From assembly GCA_023664345.1 (NCBI GenBank), contig JAMPFQ010000009.1, forward strand, positions 1-64,000: a DNA stretch of 64,000 bases, written 5' to 3'. The stretch is from Lachnospiraceae bacterium. GTDB lineage: Bacteria; Bacillota; Clostridia; Lachnospirales; Lachnospiraceae. The notes beneath the pieces were generated by a model. It worked only from the letters and a program-made list of their open reading frames with translations, made no database searches and was not told where the DNA came from. Below, piece by piece: positions 45,708-53,572 of the stretch (position 1 is its first letter; the number at the start of each line of letters is the position of its first letter). Both the position numbers and the translations under genes were made by a program.

Positions 45708-48229
45708 AAAAAAGCATAATAAAAATGGTTGTATTTATAGCCGTATTTATAGCCGCGCTGTTCATAGTGGGCAGGCTGATGAACCAGGGGCATGACAATC
45801 TGACCATGGAGATGGCGTCGGCCACCTTTCCGCTCATTTCCATGGAGATGGACGGTGTGGTGTACAATCAGCTTCATGGATATAAAGAGTCGATGGATGT
45901 TTCCTTTCAGCGGGATACTGTGACGGCATTGGGAGAGAGACGTGATACGGATTTCAGGATCGACACATATGGCAGGAATATTGATGGGATTACCATTGAA
46001 GTGCGCAGCGCGGACGGCAGCCGATTGGTCGAGAACACGGAACTGACGGATTATACTCAGCGTGGCAATGTGGTCAGCGGGACCATCGCCTTGAAAGATC
46101 TGATAGACAAAGACACGGAATATTCCCTGTCCATCCAGCTTGACACGGAAGAGGAAAGGATCTATTATTACACCCGCGTGGTCTGGAGCGACAGCCTGTA
46201 CGTGGCGGAGAAGCTGGCCTATGTGCTGGATTTCCACAGCAGGCTCTACGACAGGGAGGCGGCCAGGGAACTGACAAAGTATCTGGAGTCAAATGCCCGG
46301 CTGGAGGATAACAGTTCTTTTCACAGGGTCAATATCCACAGCAGTTTCCGACAGATCACATGGGGGGAACTGCCTGTGAAAGAAGTTTCGGAGCCGGTGG
46401 TGCAACTGACGGATGTGGCGAACCAAACGGCGTCCTTTCTGGTGGATTATATTGTGGCCACATCTCCGAACGGAAGGGATCAGACCTACTATCAGGTGCA
46501 GGAACATTATCGGATCCGATATACGGCAGAGAGGATATATCTGTTAAATTACGAGCGTACCATGACACAGATCCCGGACAGGGATGATATGTGCGCAAAT
46601 GATAAGATCCTTTTGGGCATTACGGCTGCGGATATTCCCATGGTGGAGAGCGAGGACGGAAATATCGTGGTCTTTGAGGTGGCGGACCAGTTGTTCAGTT
46701 ACAATATCGTCACCAATAAAATGGCGGTGATCTTCAGCTTTTATGATGAGGAGAACGCGGATGACCGTACTTTGTATGCCCAGCATGATGTGAAGATACT
46801 TGATGTGGATGAAGGCGGGAATGTGCAGTTTGCGGTTTACGGCTATATGAACCGCGGTCGCCATGAAGGAGAAGTGGGCATCCAGCTGTACAGTTATGAC
46901 AGCGACCTGAATACATTGGAGGAGATCGTTTATATCCCTTATGACAGGACTTATTCCGTTCTCGCCGCGGAACTGGGGCAGCTGTTGTACCTGAACCGTG
47001 AACAGGAACTGTACCTGGAGGTCGATCAGACGATCTATGGCGTCGATCTGGTGGAGAAGACCTATTATCCGTTGATACACATAGATCAGGACGGCAGTGT
47101 CCATGTGTCCGACAATCATAAGATCGTGGTATGGACCGATGCGGATGACATACATCAGAGCCGTGACCTGAATATCCGTAATCTCAGCAATGGCGATGAG
47201 AATACGATCCAGGTCAGGGAAGATGAGGTGGTATGTCCGCTGGGATTTATGGAGGAGGATGTGATCTATGGCGTGGCAAAGCGGGAAGATGTGGTGGAGG
47301 AGAGTTTAGGAGGCGCATTCCTGCCCATGTACAAGGTCTGCATCAGCAGTTCTGACGGACAGCTTTTGAAAGAGTACAGTCAGCCCGGCATTTATGTGAC
47401 AGGCTGTCAGGTGGAAAACAACCAGCTGATATTGGATCGTGTGGAACGGTTGGAGTCGGGAGAGTACCGTGAGGCAGTGCAGGATCATATCATGAACAAC
47501 ACCGAAGCTGTAAGCGGTCGGAATGTCATTGTTACGGCTGATATCGACATTTATGAAAGATATGTGGAGATCCAGACAAGGGCAGAGATCGACAGTAAGT
47601 CATTTAAGATGCTGACCCCCAAAGAAGTGGTATTTGAGGGGGGAAGAGAACTGCGTCTGCCCAAGGCGGAGGAGCGTGAAAGATATTATGTTTATGGCCC
47701 TTATGGCGTGGACGGCATCTTTGCTTCTCCGGCAGGAGCCGTGAACCTGGCTTATGGGATATCGGGCGTAGTGGTGGATGAAAGCGGTGAATGTATCTGG
47801 CTGAGGGGGAACAGAGTCCTCAGAAATCAGATCATGGCCATCAAGGAGGCGTCCGTTACAGAGACGAAAGACAGCCTGGCGGTGTGCCTGGATACCATAT
47901 TCAAATTTGAGGGCCTGGTGAGGAATTCCGAATATCTGCTGGGACAGGGCTATTCGGTCATGGAAATCTTGGAAAATAATCTGGAGGATGCCCGAATCCT
48001 GGATCTGAAAGGGTGCAATCTGGATGCGCTGCTGTACTACACCAACAGGGATATTCCGGTACTTGCGCTGTTGGAAAACGGAGAAGCGGTACTGGTAACG
48101 GGATTCAATGAGTACAATGTGGTGATCATGGAGCCATCCACGGGATCTTTGTATAAGAAAGGCATGAATGACTCCACTGAGTGGTTCGAAGAGAATGGGA
48201 ACCGTTTTATCACCTATGTGCGGAAATAG
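45704..48229 (+). CDS. Large membrane-anchored protein with degenerate C39-like domain
   Basis: An 841-residue exported protein: N-terminal membrane segment (residues 6-25), a beta-rich part (35-200), a long repeat of beta strands that looks propeller-like (about 200-560), and a C-terminal segment (700-841) resembling a C39-like peptidase fold: SLAVCLDTIFKFEG, DLKGCNLDALLYYTNRDIPVLALLENGEAVLVTGFNEYNVVIMEPSTG is read in pieces, where the usual Gly-His before VLVTG is Glu-Ala. The catalytic histidine therefore seems lost. The overlap with the methyltransferase stop implies coupling. Function unknown. Confidence 0.6.
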   Translation: MKKSIIKMVVFIAVFIAALFIVGRLMNQGHDNLTMEMASATFPLISMEMDGVVYNQLHGYKESMDVSFQRDTVTALGERRDTDFRIDTYGRNIDGITIEVRSADGSRLVENTELTDYTQRGNVVSGTIALKDLIDKDTEYSLSIQLDTEEERIYYYTRVVWSDSLYVAEKLAYVLDFHSRLYDREAARELTKYLESNARLEDNSSFHRVNIHSSFRQITWGELPVKEVSEPVVQLTDVANQTASFLVDYIVATSPNGRDQTYYQVQEHYRIRYTAERIYLLNYERTMTQIPDRDDMCANDKILLGITAADIPMVESEDGNIVVFEVADQLFSYNIVTNKMAVIFSFYDEENADDRTLYAQHDVKILDVDEGGNVQFAVYGYMNRGRHEGEVGIQLYSYDSDLNTLEEIVYIPYDRTYSVLAAELGQLLYLNREQELYLEVDQTIYGVDLVEKTYYPLIHIDQDGSVHVSDNHKIVVWTDADDIHQSRDLNIRNLSNGDENTIQVREDEVVCPLGFMEEDVIYGVAKREDVVEESLGGAFLPMYKVCISSSDGQLLKEYSQPGIYVTGCQVENNQLILDRVERLESGEYREAVQDHIMNNTEAVSGRNVIVTADIDIYERYVEIQTRAEIDSKSFKMLTPKEVVFEGGRELRLPKAEERERYYVYGPYGVDGIFASPAGAVNLAYGISGVVVDESGECIWLRGNRVLRNQIMAIKEASVTETKDSLAVCLDTIFKFEGLVRNSEYLLGQGYSVMEILENNLEDARILDLKGCNLDALLYYTNRDIPVLALLENGEAVLVTGFNEYNVVIMEPSTGSLYKKGMNDSTEWFEENGNRFITYVRK

Positions 48230-48295
48230 TGTGAAGAAAGTCTGCTTTGCAGACTTTCTTCACACCGAAGAATGCCCAAAATCAGGGCATTCTTC
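48229..48295. repeat. Family B 3'-end hairpin element, copy 2
   Basis: A perfect 17-bp hairpin (48229-48245 with 48249-48265) begins at the last base of the upstream stop codon; then GAAGAATGCCC/GGGCATTCTTC (48267-48277 with 48285-48295). The queT gene on minus ends inside it at 48294. It could stop transcription from both sides. Confidence 0.75.
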
Positions 48296-48812
48296 ATCCA
48301 AATTTTTGACTCCGCAGAGCGGAATCATGGAGAGTAGGGAAAATATATTTTCTATATTTGCTCAATACGTTCAGCAATATCATGCCCAGGATACCGCAGG
48401 AGATGATCTCGCCTGCGCCTACTGTGAGGAAAGAGAACCACAGGGGCCTGATCCCATAAGCATAATAGAGAACAAAGGGTACGATGATCGTATTGGCTGC
48501 GATGGGAGGAATGGGCGCCAGCCATTTGTTTTTCCGCAGCAGCCAGGTAAGTATGGCCCCGATCAGTGTGGCAAGGGTGCCGAATATGATATCGGGCAGG
48601 GCGCATCCGGTGAGGATATTGGCTAACAGACAGCCCAAAGCCAGTCCTGGAACAGCGGCAGGGGTGAAAAAGGGTAAAATGGTGAGCGCTTCCGAGAAGC
48701 GTACCTGGACGGCATAGTTAGCCAGACCAAAGGCGTTGGCGACAGAAGTCAGCACGACATAGAGCGCAGCGATGACGCTGGCGTGGACGATAAATAATAC
48801 TTTCCTGTTCAT
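48294..48812 (-). CDS. queT: QueT-family ECF transporter substrate-binding component
   Basis: A 172-residue membrane protein with five to six helices: VLFIVHASVIAALYVVLTSVAN, VRFSEALTILPFFTPAAVPGLALGCLLAN and AANTIIVPFVLYYAYG. QueT takes up queuosine precursors together with the shared ECF ATPases. AAAGGAG precedes the ATG at 48812, within a preQ1 riboswitch-like leader, which supports the assignment. The last residues, after SKYRKYIFP, are encoded by repeat sequence. Confidence 0.85.
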   Translation of the reverse strand: MNRKVLFIVHASVIAALYVVLTSVANAFGLANYAVQVRFSEALTILPFFTPAAVPGLALGCLLANILTGCALPDIIFGTLATLIGAILTWLLRKNKWLAPIPPIAANTIIVPFVLYYAYGIRPLWFSFLTVGAGEIISCGILGMILLNVLSKYRKYIFPTLHDSALRSQKFG

Positions 48813-48818
48813 TTTTTT

Positions 48819-48861
48819 CTCCTTTAGTTTTGTTTTACGTGAGGAAGGTCTCGAACTCACG
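48819..48861 (-). promoter_or_regulatory. Probable preQ1 riboswitch of queT
   Basis: Minus strand: stem CGTGAG/CTCACG with a 12-nt loop containing GACC, then an A-rich tail AAAACAAAACTAAAGGAG that joins the Shine-Dalgarno. The layout is that of the class I preQ1 aptamer (small hairpin plus A-rich tail forming a pseudoknot over the ribosome site). Known preQ1 switches often control queT. Confidence 0.6.
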
Positions 48862-49132
48862 GTATTGATAGTCTGAAGACGCTGCGATGTGCGCATTTCA
48901 GCCTTTGCTACTATAACACAGTGGGGGGAGGAATGCAAGAGGAGCAGTTAAATGTTTTTTGATATTATTCTTGCATTCATTTTTGATCTGTGGTAATCTG
49001 AAAATGTAAAAGGACAGCAATATTTTCTATTTACTGATCAAAGTGCTTTTCAGGCGTTTCGCCAAGGATCCACTTTATGAAAATTGACAGGGCGAGAAAC
49101 TGGGAGGCATAGGATCATATCGTTTCCCGTCC

Positions 49133-49141
49133 TGTTATAAT
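49133..49141 (+). promoter_or_regulatory. Extended -10 promoter of the Rpn-type gene
   Basis: TGTTATAAT ending at 49141 (TGnTATAAT type) without a good -35; start near 49148, 12 nt before the ATG and its GGAGGG. The remaining 48862-49132 holds no gene. Confidence 0.45.
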
Positions 49142-49159
49142 TGCACACAGGAGGGAAGA

Positions 49160-50035
49160 ATGGGAAACAGGGATAAAACAGAAAAGCTTTTTGTGGCGTG
49201 CAGTGACGTGTTCGTGGAACTTATCAACGGGCTTGTATATCATGGGGAGAAGATTCTGTCAGAGAAAGATATGCTGCCAGGTCCTACGGAGAGCATCTAC
49301 CCGAAGACAAAGAGGGAACTGTCCAGCCAGTTCCAGGACTGCAGCATGTACGATGTGCGCGGAGGCAGTCCATGTGCCTTATATACGCTGGAGAATCAGA
49401 GTGATGTGGACAGCCGGATGCCCCTGCGTTGCGCTGGGTATGACGGAGCAGCTTACCGCAGGCAGTACAAGGCGGGGAGCGGGCAGGGCATCTATCCCGT
49501 GATCAGCGTGGTCTTGAACTGGGGCGAGAAACCCTGGAAAGCGGCCAGATCCATCAGGGAACTGTTGGAACATCCCATCCACCAGATGGCGGAGGAGTAT
49601 CTGGATAAAAACCGGATACATGTTTTTGATATGCGCTTTTTGGGCCGAACAGTGAGGGAACGCTTCGAGGGGGATATCAGGGTGGTGCTCGATTATCTTT
49701 CCGACAATGAGAGCCTGGTCAGGAGAAGACAGAAATTAAGGAATCCCGAGGAAGTGATGAGGATGCTGTATGCGCTGTCGGGCGATGAAAGGTATCTGGA
49801 CGGTATAAAGATGATGGAAGAGGAAGGAGAAAGAAGCGTGTGTGAATTGTTGGATTCTATGGTGAATAAGGGGATACAGCAAGGTCTACAGCAAGGTCGC
49901 CAACAAGGTGTGAAGGTGCTGATAGCGACATATAAAGAATTTGGGGCCACATATGAGGCCACAGCAGCCGGGGTGAAAGAGAAGTATGACCTGGAGGATG
50001 CCGAGGTGCAAAAGGATATGAAGATGTATTGGTAG
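49160..50035 (+). CDS. Rpn-family PD-(D/E)XK nuclease (YhgA-like)
   Basis: A 291-residue protein of the recombination-promoting nuclease/putative transposase group. The PD-(D/E)XK core is visible: Asp near 60-65, then LYTLENQS with Glu78 and Gln80, and a DSRMPLRCAGY helix. The end has GIQQGLQQGRQQGV, the Gln-Gln-Gly coil typical of the group. Relatives cleave DNA and promote RecA-independent recombination; several are now linked to defence. AGGAGGG precedes the ATG. The great palindrome begins 38 nt after its stop. Confidence 0.82.
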   Translation: MGNRDKTEKLFVACSDVFVELINGLVYHGEKILSEKDMLPGPTESIYPKTKRELSSQFQDCSMYDVRGGSPCALYTLENQSDVDSRMPLRCAGYDGAAYRRQYKAGSGQGIYPVISVVLNWGEKPWKAARSIRELLEHPIHQMAEEYLDKNRIHVFDMRFLGRTVRERFEGDIRVVLDYLSDNESLVRRRQKLRNPEEVMRMLYALSGDERYLDGIKMMEEEGERSVCELLDSMVNKGIQQGLQQGRQQGVKVLIATYKEFGATYEATAAGVKEKYDLEDAEVQKDMKMYW

Positions 50036-50072
50036 ATTTCTTTTTTGGCTTGATGGTCATATAGTTTGGTTG

Positions 50073-50312
50073 TTGCTCCACAATATATCATTGACGATTT
50101 TTGTCGGAATCTGTATAATGTTCCTATCTTGTTTTTTGAGGAGGGACATATCATGCAATATTCTTTTTCCACCGTGCTCATGGCGTTCCTGTCCAGCAAC
50201 GTCATGAGCACGGTGGAAAAAGAATATTGCATGATATGTCCCTCCTCAAAAAACAAGATAGGAACATTATACAGATTCCGACAAAAATCGTCAATGATAT
50301 ATTGTGAAGCAA
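50073..50312. repeat. 240-bp near-perfect palindrome carrying inward-facing promoters and start sites
   Basis: Each arm of 120 bp contains TTGACG, a 17-nt spacer, TATAAT (plus strand 50091-50119; mirror 50294-50266 on minus), AGGAGGG (50139-50145) and an ATG (50153; mirror 50232). The centre is between 50192 and 50193; only a few positions near the centre and at the tips mismatch. Transcripts from either strand would fold into one long hairpin and be complementary to each other. Confidence 0.9.
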
Positions 50313-50326
50313 TAGTGATATCATAG
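50153..50326 (+). CDS. Candidate 57-residue ORF reading through the palindrome
   Basis: The plus frame from ATG 50153 reads MQYSFSTVLM, an 8-residue centre, then MSTVEKEYCMICPSSKNKIG and a basic end, stopping at 50326. The mirror frame on minus from 50232 gives the same sequence outside the centre, then continues antisense to the nuclease gene. The promoter and ribosome site are good, but the peptide has no known family and its second half is dictated by the complement of the first half, so translation is uncertain. Confidence 0.3.
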   Translation: MQYSFSTVLMAFLSSNVMSTVEKEYCMICPSSKNKIGTLYRFRQKSSMIYCEAIVIS

Positions 50327-50392
50327 AAACGCCAAATTAAAAATGGGAGCATTGCTGCTCCCATAAAAATATCAGGTTCCCGGCAGTTATGA

Positions 50393-50647
50393 TCAGTCCC
50401 TGGTAGGAAGGTCGCAGACATAGATCCACTCGCCAACCCATTCGCGGGTGGAATAGTTGTAAAGGCACTTATATACCTTTCCATCGTCGAATATATACCG
50501 CCACTCGATAATGTCAGAGTAAGGCATCGCTACCTCAGGCGTTGCAGCCTGTGCGGGAAGTGCTGTCACGGGACAGAAAAACATACCCAAAGATAAGCAT
50601 GCTGCTCCCATGAGACCTACAAGTTTGCTGATTTTTTTCTGTTTCAT
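50393..50647 (-). CDS. Small secreted protein of 84 residues
   Basis: A Sec signal peptide (residues 1-35, cleavage probably after PAQAA) leaves a mature peptide of about 49 residues rich in Tyr and Trp: MPYSDIIEWRYIFDDGKVYKCLYNYSTREWVGEWIYVCDL. It has two cysteines near positions 63 and 78 that may pair. I recognise no characterised family; the aromatic pattern suggests a small beta-sheet. GGAGG precedes the ATG. It is monocistronic between the palindrome and the BlaI gene. Role unknown. Confidence 0.75.
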   Translation of the reverse strand: MKQKKISKLVGLMGAACLSLGMFFCPVTALPAQAATPEVAMPYSDIIEWRYIFDDGKVYKCLYNYSTREWVGEWIYVCDLPTRD

Positions 50648-50783
50648 AAAAAACCTCCATCTTTTGTATATTTGATACCCGGAATGCCGGAAGTATCCCT
50701 GTTCATGACGTAACCTCGGTATGATGCAATGATCATTTTGCGCTGAAAATATAGTGTGCTATAATGGACTGTGACATATCCCC

Positions 50784-50813
50784 AAAAAACATTCCCTGTT
50801 GAACACAGGGAAT
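50784..50813 (-). terminator. Terminator of the BlaI-family gene
   Basis: On minus: ATTCCCTGT/ACAGGGAAT with a 5-nt loop and then GTTTTTT. The rest of 50648-50855 has no gene. Confidence 0.82.
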
Positions 50814-50855
50814 ATTTGTAGAACATGGTAGAACGGTCTGTGTTTCTTTTGCAGC

Positions 50856-51251
50856 TTATTTGTTCTTTTTCTCAAAGTCAGCCAGAATGGATTTTAATTT
50901 TTTGATCTCATCCTTAGACTTTGCGGTATCCTCGTCGATCTCCAGGATCGCCGCGCACAATGTTGATTTGGGAATCACATTGCAGAAATTGCGGTAGTCA
51001 TCCTGAAAATACTGAAGGATCAGTTCTCTGGAAGTTTCTGTAGGACGATAAGTTCTGCTGAGAACTTTTCCGCTGTGAGTCACACCGGCTACCTCAACGA
51101 GATCGTCTTTCAGAAGCTTTCGCAGGACAGCGATAACTGTACTCTGGGTCAGCCCCCTCTGCTCGTTCACGATATCGGTGGAAGTCATGGGTTCGTCCGT
51201 CTTCCATAAAATGTTTAAAACGTCTAATTCTCTGGGGTTCATCTGCGTCAT
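50856..51251 (-). CDS. BlaI/MecI/CopY-family transcriptional repressor
   Basis: A 131-residue winged-helix repressor: NPRELDVLNILWKTDEPMTSTDIVN, then LTQSTVIAVLRKLLKDDLVE and a helical dimerisation end. Family members repress beta-lactamase or copper genes and are released by proteolysis or metal. There is no BlaR1-like sensor nearby. It is divergent from a cysteine-rich frame and a TIR gene; both -10 regions carry AAGTACTAT, so it may control both. AAGGAGG precedes the ATG at 51251. Confidence 0.85.
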   Translation of the reverse strand: MTQMNPRELDVLNILWKTDEPMTSTDIVNEQRGLTQSTVIAVLRKLLKDDLVEVAGVTHSGKVLSRTYRPTETSRELILQYFQDDYRNFCNVIPKSTLCAAILEIDEDTAKSKDEIKKLKSILADFEKKNK

Positions 51252-51281
51252 GTTAGCTTACCTCCTTGGTTACTGTTTTCT

Positions 51282-51310
51282 ATTATAGTACTTAGTCTGC
51301 AATAAGTCAA
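51282..51310 (-). promoter_or_regulatory. Promoter of the BlaI-family gene
   Basis: On minus: TTGACT (51310-51305), 17-nt spacer ending AAGTAC, TATAAT (51287-51282). Confidence 0.8.
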
Positions 51311-51338
51311 TAAAATTAATTTTAATGACAATATGATA

Positions 51339-51367
51339 TTGACGGAATGGCAAATAAGTACTATTAT
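51339..51367 (+). promoter_or_regulatory. Promoter of the TIR unit
   Basis: TTGACG (51339-51344), 17-nt spacer ending AAGTAC, TATTAT (51362-51367). The shared AAGTACTAT at both divergent -10 boxes is a candidate repressor site. Confidence 0.65.
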
Positions 51368-51371
51368 GGAT

Positions 51372-51518
51372 ATGGAATGCGACTGTTGCAATGGATGCGT
51401 ATATCAAACAGCGAAAGGAGGATGGGCATGTGGTCTGACAGAAAAACATAGGATGCGGGATGAAACCTGCATGATACGAAAGGAGACAAAATATGATATT
51501 TATATGTTTTTCGTCTAA
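51372..51518 (+). CDS. Possible small cysteine-rich protein
   Basis: A frame of 48 residues beginning MECDCCNGCVYQ, then GGWACGLTE and DETC: seven cysteines in a spacing that suggests a zinc or Fe-S site. There is no Shine-Dalgarno; the promoter places the transcript start near the ATG at 51372, so it would be leaderless. It overlaps the start of the TIR gene by 26 nt in another frame. It may be a real regulator or toxin partner, or only the TIR leader. Confidence 0.4.
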   Translation: MECDCCNGCVYQTAKGGWACGLTEKHRMRDETCMIRKETKYDIYMFFV

Positions 51519-52233
51519 GGACGCGCAGGGACCGCTGGGAGAGGTGCTGCGCTGCGTGGAACGGTTTGAACTGCCGGTACTTTATGATCCGGAAAGGCTC
51601 TCTGCAGATGGCGATCACAATCTGAAAGCCTGTAAAGCAGGGATCGAGAAAGCCGCGTATGCAATCCTTCTACTTACTCCTGATTCTGTTTTATCTGCCT
51701 GTGTTCAGGAAGAGATCCAACAAATAGATACGAGGTATCAAAATAAGAATATAGTGATATTTCCGATCCTGTATGGAATGAAAGCTGACGGGCTTCCGCC
51801 CAGATGGCGTTTTCTGACCAAAATGATGTATTATGAAGCAATCGAGGAATCGGAAATCTACGGTATCTGTAATCATATTACCTGTCACATCCTGCTGGAT
51901 GAGTTAAAGAAGTATCCGTTCAGGGAGATCCAAACATTTATTTTACATAATCAGAACGTCCCGCTGATGAGTTATCCGGTCAAGGTGCTCAACGCGTACA
52001 GTACTGTGGATGACAGGAATCAGAAGATCAAGGTATCCCTCTTATATGCTCTGTATGCTTATATCAAAAGTTCGTACAATATCAATACAATCCCCCTGTT
52101 TTATCATATCGGCATCCGTAAACTTTTTGACGTGGCAAGACTTCAGCTTCCGGTGGATGAAAGAGAGATCATCATTCTGGAGAGGCAGGCATTGCTGCTG
52201 CTGAATGCGGTACTTTATGGACACCTGTGCTGA
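51493..52233 (+). CDS. TIR-domain protein
   Basis: A 246-residue protein: residues 1-130 look like a TIR domain (MIFICFSSKDAQ, LPVLYD, a GIEKAAYAILLLTPDS strand and loop, then VQEEIQQI with Glu73/74 at the place of the catalytic glutamate). The remaining 110 residues are helical with no match I can name. Bacterial TIR proteins often degrade NAD or make cyclic ADP-ribose signals in phage defence. AAAGGAG precedes the ATG. The neighbouring BlaI-type repressor and cysteine-rich frame may form a controlled unit with it. Confidence 0.7.
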   Translation: MIFICFSSKDAQGPLGEVLRCVERFELPVLYDPERLSADGDHNLKACKAGIEKAAYAILLLTPDSVLSACVQEEIQQIDTRYQNKNIVIFPILYGMKADGLPPRWRFLTKMMYYEAIEESEIYGICNHITCHILLDELKKYPFREIQTFILHNQNVPLMSYPVKVLNAYSTVDDRNQKIKVSLLYALYAYIKSSYNINTIPLFYHIGIRKLFDVARLQLPVDEREIIILERQALLLLNAVLYGHLC

Positions 52234-52239
52234 TTCTGC

Positions 52240-52313
52240 TTGTAAGTGCCGGTGATTCCTGCTAAACTATAGGCAGGGACCGAACCACAGCCACCGGTCA
52301 GGCGGTGGCTGTG
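52240..52313 (+). promoter_or_regulatory. Promoter and leader hairpin of the 52.3-kb membrane gene
   Basis: TTGTAA (52240-52245), 17-nt spacer, TAAACT (52263-52268), followed by a perfect 11-bp hairpin CACAGCCACCG/CGGTGGCTGTG (52286-52313) in the leader, without a T-run. The hairpin may be an attenuator or an mRNA stabiliser. Confidence 0.5.
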
Positions 52314-52348
52314 ATCGGGGAAACAGAGAGCCCGGAGGGACAGGATCG

Positions 52349-53572
52349 ATGAAGAGTGCTGAAAAAAGAGACCGGATAATAGACTGGAGCCTGTTTGCGG
52401 TGATGCTGGCCTTTGTGTCCGCAGTCACGTTATGGTTATTTTATAAGCAGGCTACAGGGAGCCCTGAACGATATCATTCCGATATGAAAGCGTATATCCT
52501 GGAGATGCAGGGGCTGAACAGCAAATACAGCTTTCCCTATCCTGTGTTTTTCAAGCTGGCGGCATTGTTCGATCTGTTCTTTTTGCCGGAGATGGCGGTA
52601 GCTGTTGCCACTATGCTTTTGAACAGCCTGGCCATATGGATCACAAAACTCAGTTTTGACTATCTGGCGCCTGCTGAAATGAAAGCAACCTGGGTGCGGA
52701 GAGTGTTCCTGAGCATGCTTGTGGTGTCTCTTTTTTTTATTTCCATGCTGTATCCGCCCACCGGCATATATCTGCCGGGGATCCCGTTTAAATATGTGGG
52801 AGTATTTACGGCAAATCCTTTTCATAACGCCACTTATATGGCCGCGAGGCCTTTTGCGATACTGGCGTTTCTCTGGTACGGAAAGCTGCTGCCCATCTAT
52901 GAAGAGGGTGTTCATGGAGAGAAAGGAAAGATCAGGGACTACATTTTCTTTTCCTTGTTTTTGCTGCTGGCTACCATGACCAAGCCCAGTTTTACCATAG
53001 TTTTGGTGGGCGCGGCCGGACTGATCATGGTGTTCCGCATGTTCCGGTCGGGCTTCCGCAATCTTGTCCCCACATTACAGCTGGGAGCCTGCTTCATCCC
53101 TACTTTTCTGGATCTGTTATATCAATTTAAAGGGGTCTTTGTGCCAAAGGAGGGCGCAGAGGGCGGTATCGGCTTCTGCTTTGGTGAAGTGTGGGCGCAG
53201 TATTGCGGGAATCTGCCGCTGGCAGTCTGCCTTGCCATAGGATTTCCGCTGTTGGTGCTGATATTGAACTTCAGGGAACTGAAAGAAAATACATGGTATC
53301 GCTTTTCGTGGCAGCTTTACCTGATGAGTTTTGCCATGGCGTTCCTGCTGTATGAAAAAGGCTTTCGGAAACCTGATTTTAATTTTTCATGGGGATATAT
53401 GTACGGCATTTTCTTCTGCCACATGGGAGCGCTGCTGGTGCTGTTAAGGTCTATGGTAAAGGAAAAGAAAAAGCCACTGCTGATCGGAGCGCAGTGGCTG
53501 GCATATCTGGGGCATCTGGTCTGTGGGATATATTACTTTATCGGTTTCCTCCGCGGGCAGATGTATTACTGA
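52349..53572 (+). CDS. Polytopic membrane protein, glycan-related, function unknown
   Basis: A 407-residue protein with roughly ten membrane helices; loops contain YHSDMKAYILEMQGLNSKYSFPYPVFFK near the N-terminus and NPFHNATYMAARPFAI in the middle. The acidic first loop after helix 1 and the overall layout resemble GT-C glycosyltransferases or EpsG-like polymerases, without a clear signature. GGAGGG precedes the ATG. Its 3' end overlaps the convergent gene by 35 nt. A role in surface polysaccharide is inferred from the cluster. Confidence 0.62.
   Translation: MKSAEKRDRIIDWSLFAVMLAFVSAVTLWLFYKQATGSPERYHSDMKAYILEMQGLNSKYSFPYPVFFKLAALFDLFFLPEMAVAVATMLLNSLAIWITKLSFDYLAPAEMKATWVRRVFLSMLVVSLFFISMLYPPTGIYLPGIPFKYVGVFTANPFHNATYMAARPFAILAFLWYGKLLPIYEEGVHGEKGKIRDYIFFSLFLLLATMTKPSFTIVLVGAAGLIMVFRMFRSGFRNLVPTLQLGACFIPTFLDLLYQFKGVFVPKEGAEGGIGFCFGEVWAQYCGNLPLAVCLAIGFPLLVLILNFRELKENTWYRFSWQLYLMSFAMAFLLYEKGFRKPDFNFSWGYMYGIFFCHMGALLVLLRSMVKEKKKPLLIGAQWLAYLGHLVCGIYYFIGFLRGQMYY

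Noticed and set aside
49160..50035. Insertion sequence transposase
   Set aside because: The Rpn/YhgA group is often named transposase, but no terminal inverted repeats or target duplication flank the gene.
49693..50232. Minus-strand frame from the mirror ATG of the palindrome into the nuclease gene
   Set aside because: Beyond the palindrome it is antisense to a well-supported gene and shows no domain.
50073..50312. Invertible phase-variable promoter
   Set aside because: The promoters lie inside the arms and not between them, and the centre is too short for an invertible segment; no recombinase gene is next to it.
50736..50763. Plus-strand promoter TTGCGC-16-TATAAT in the gap after the BlaI gene
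   Set aside because: It points at the BlaI terminator and an antisense region with no gene; probably fortuitous.
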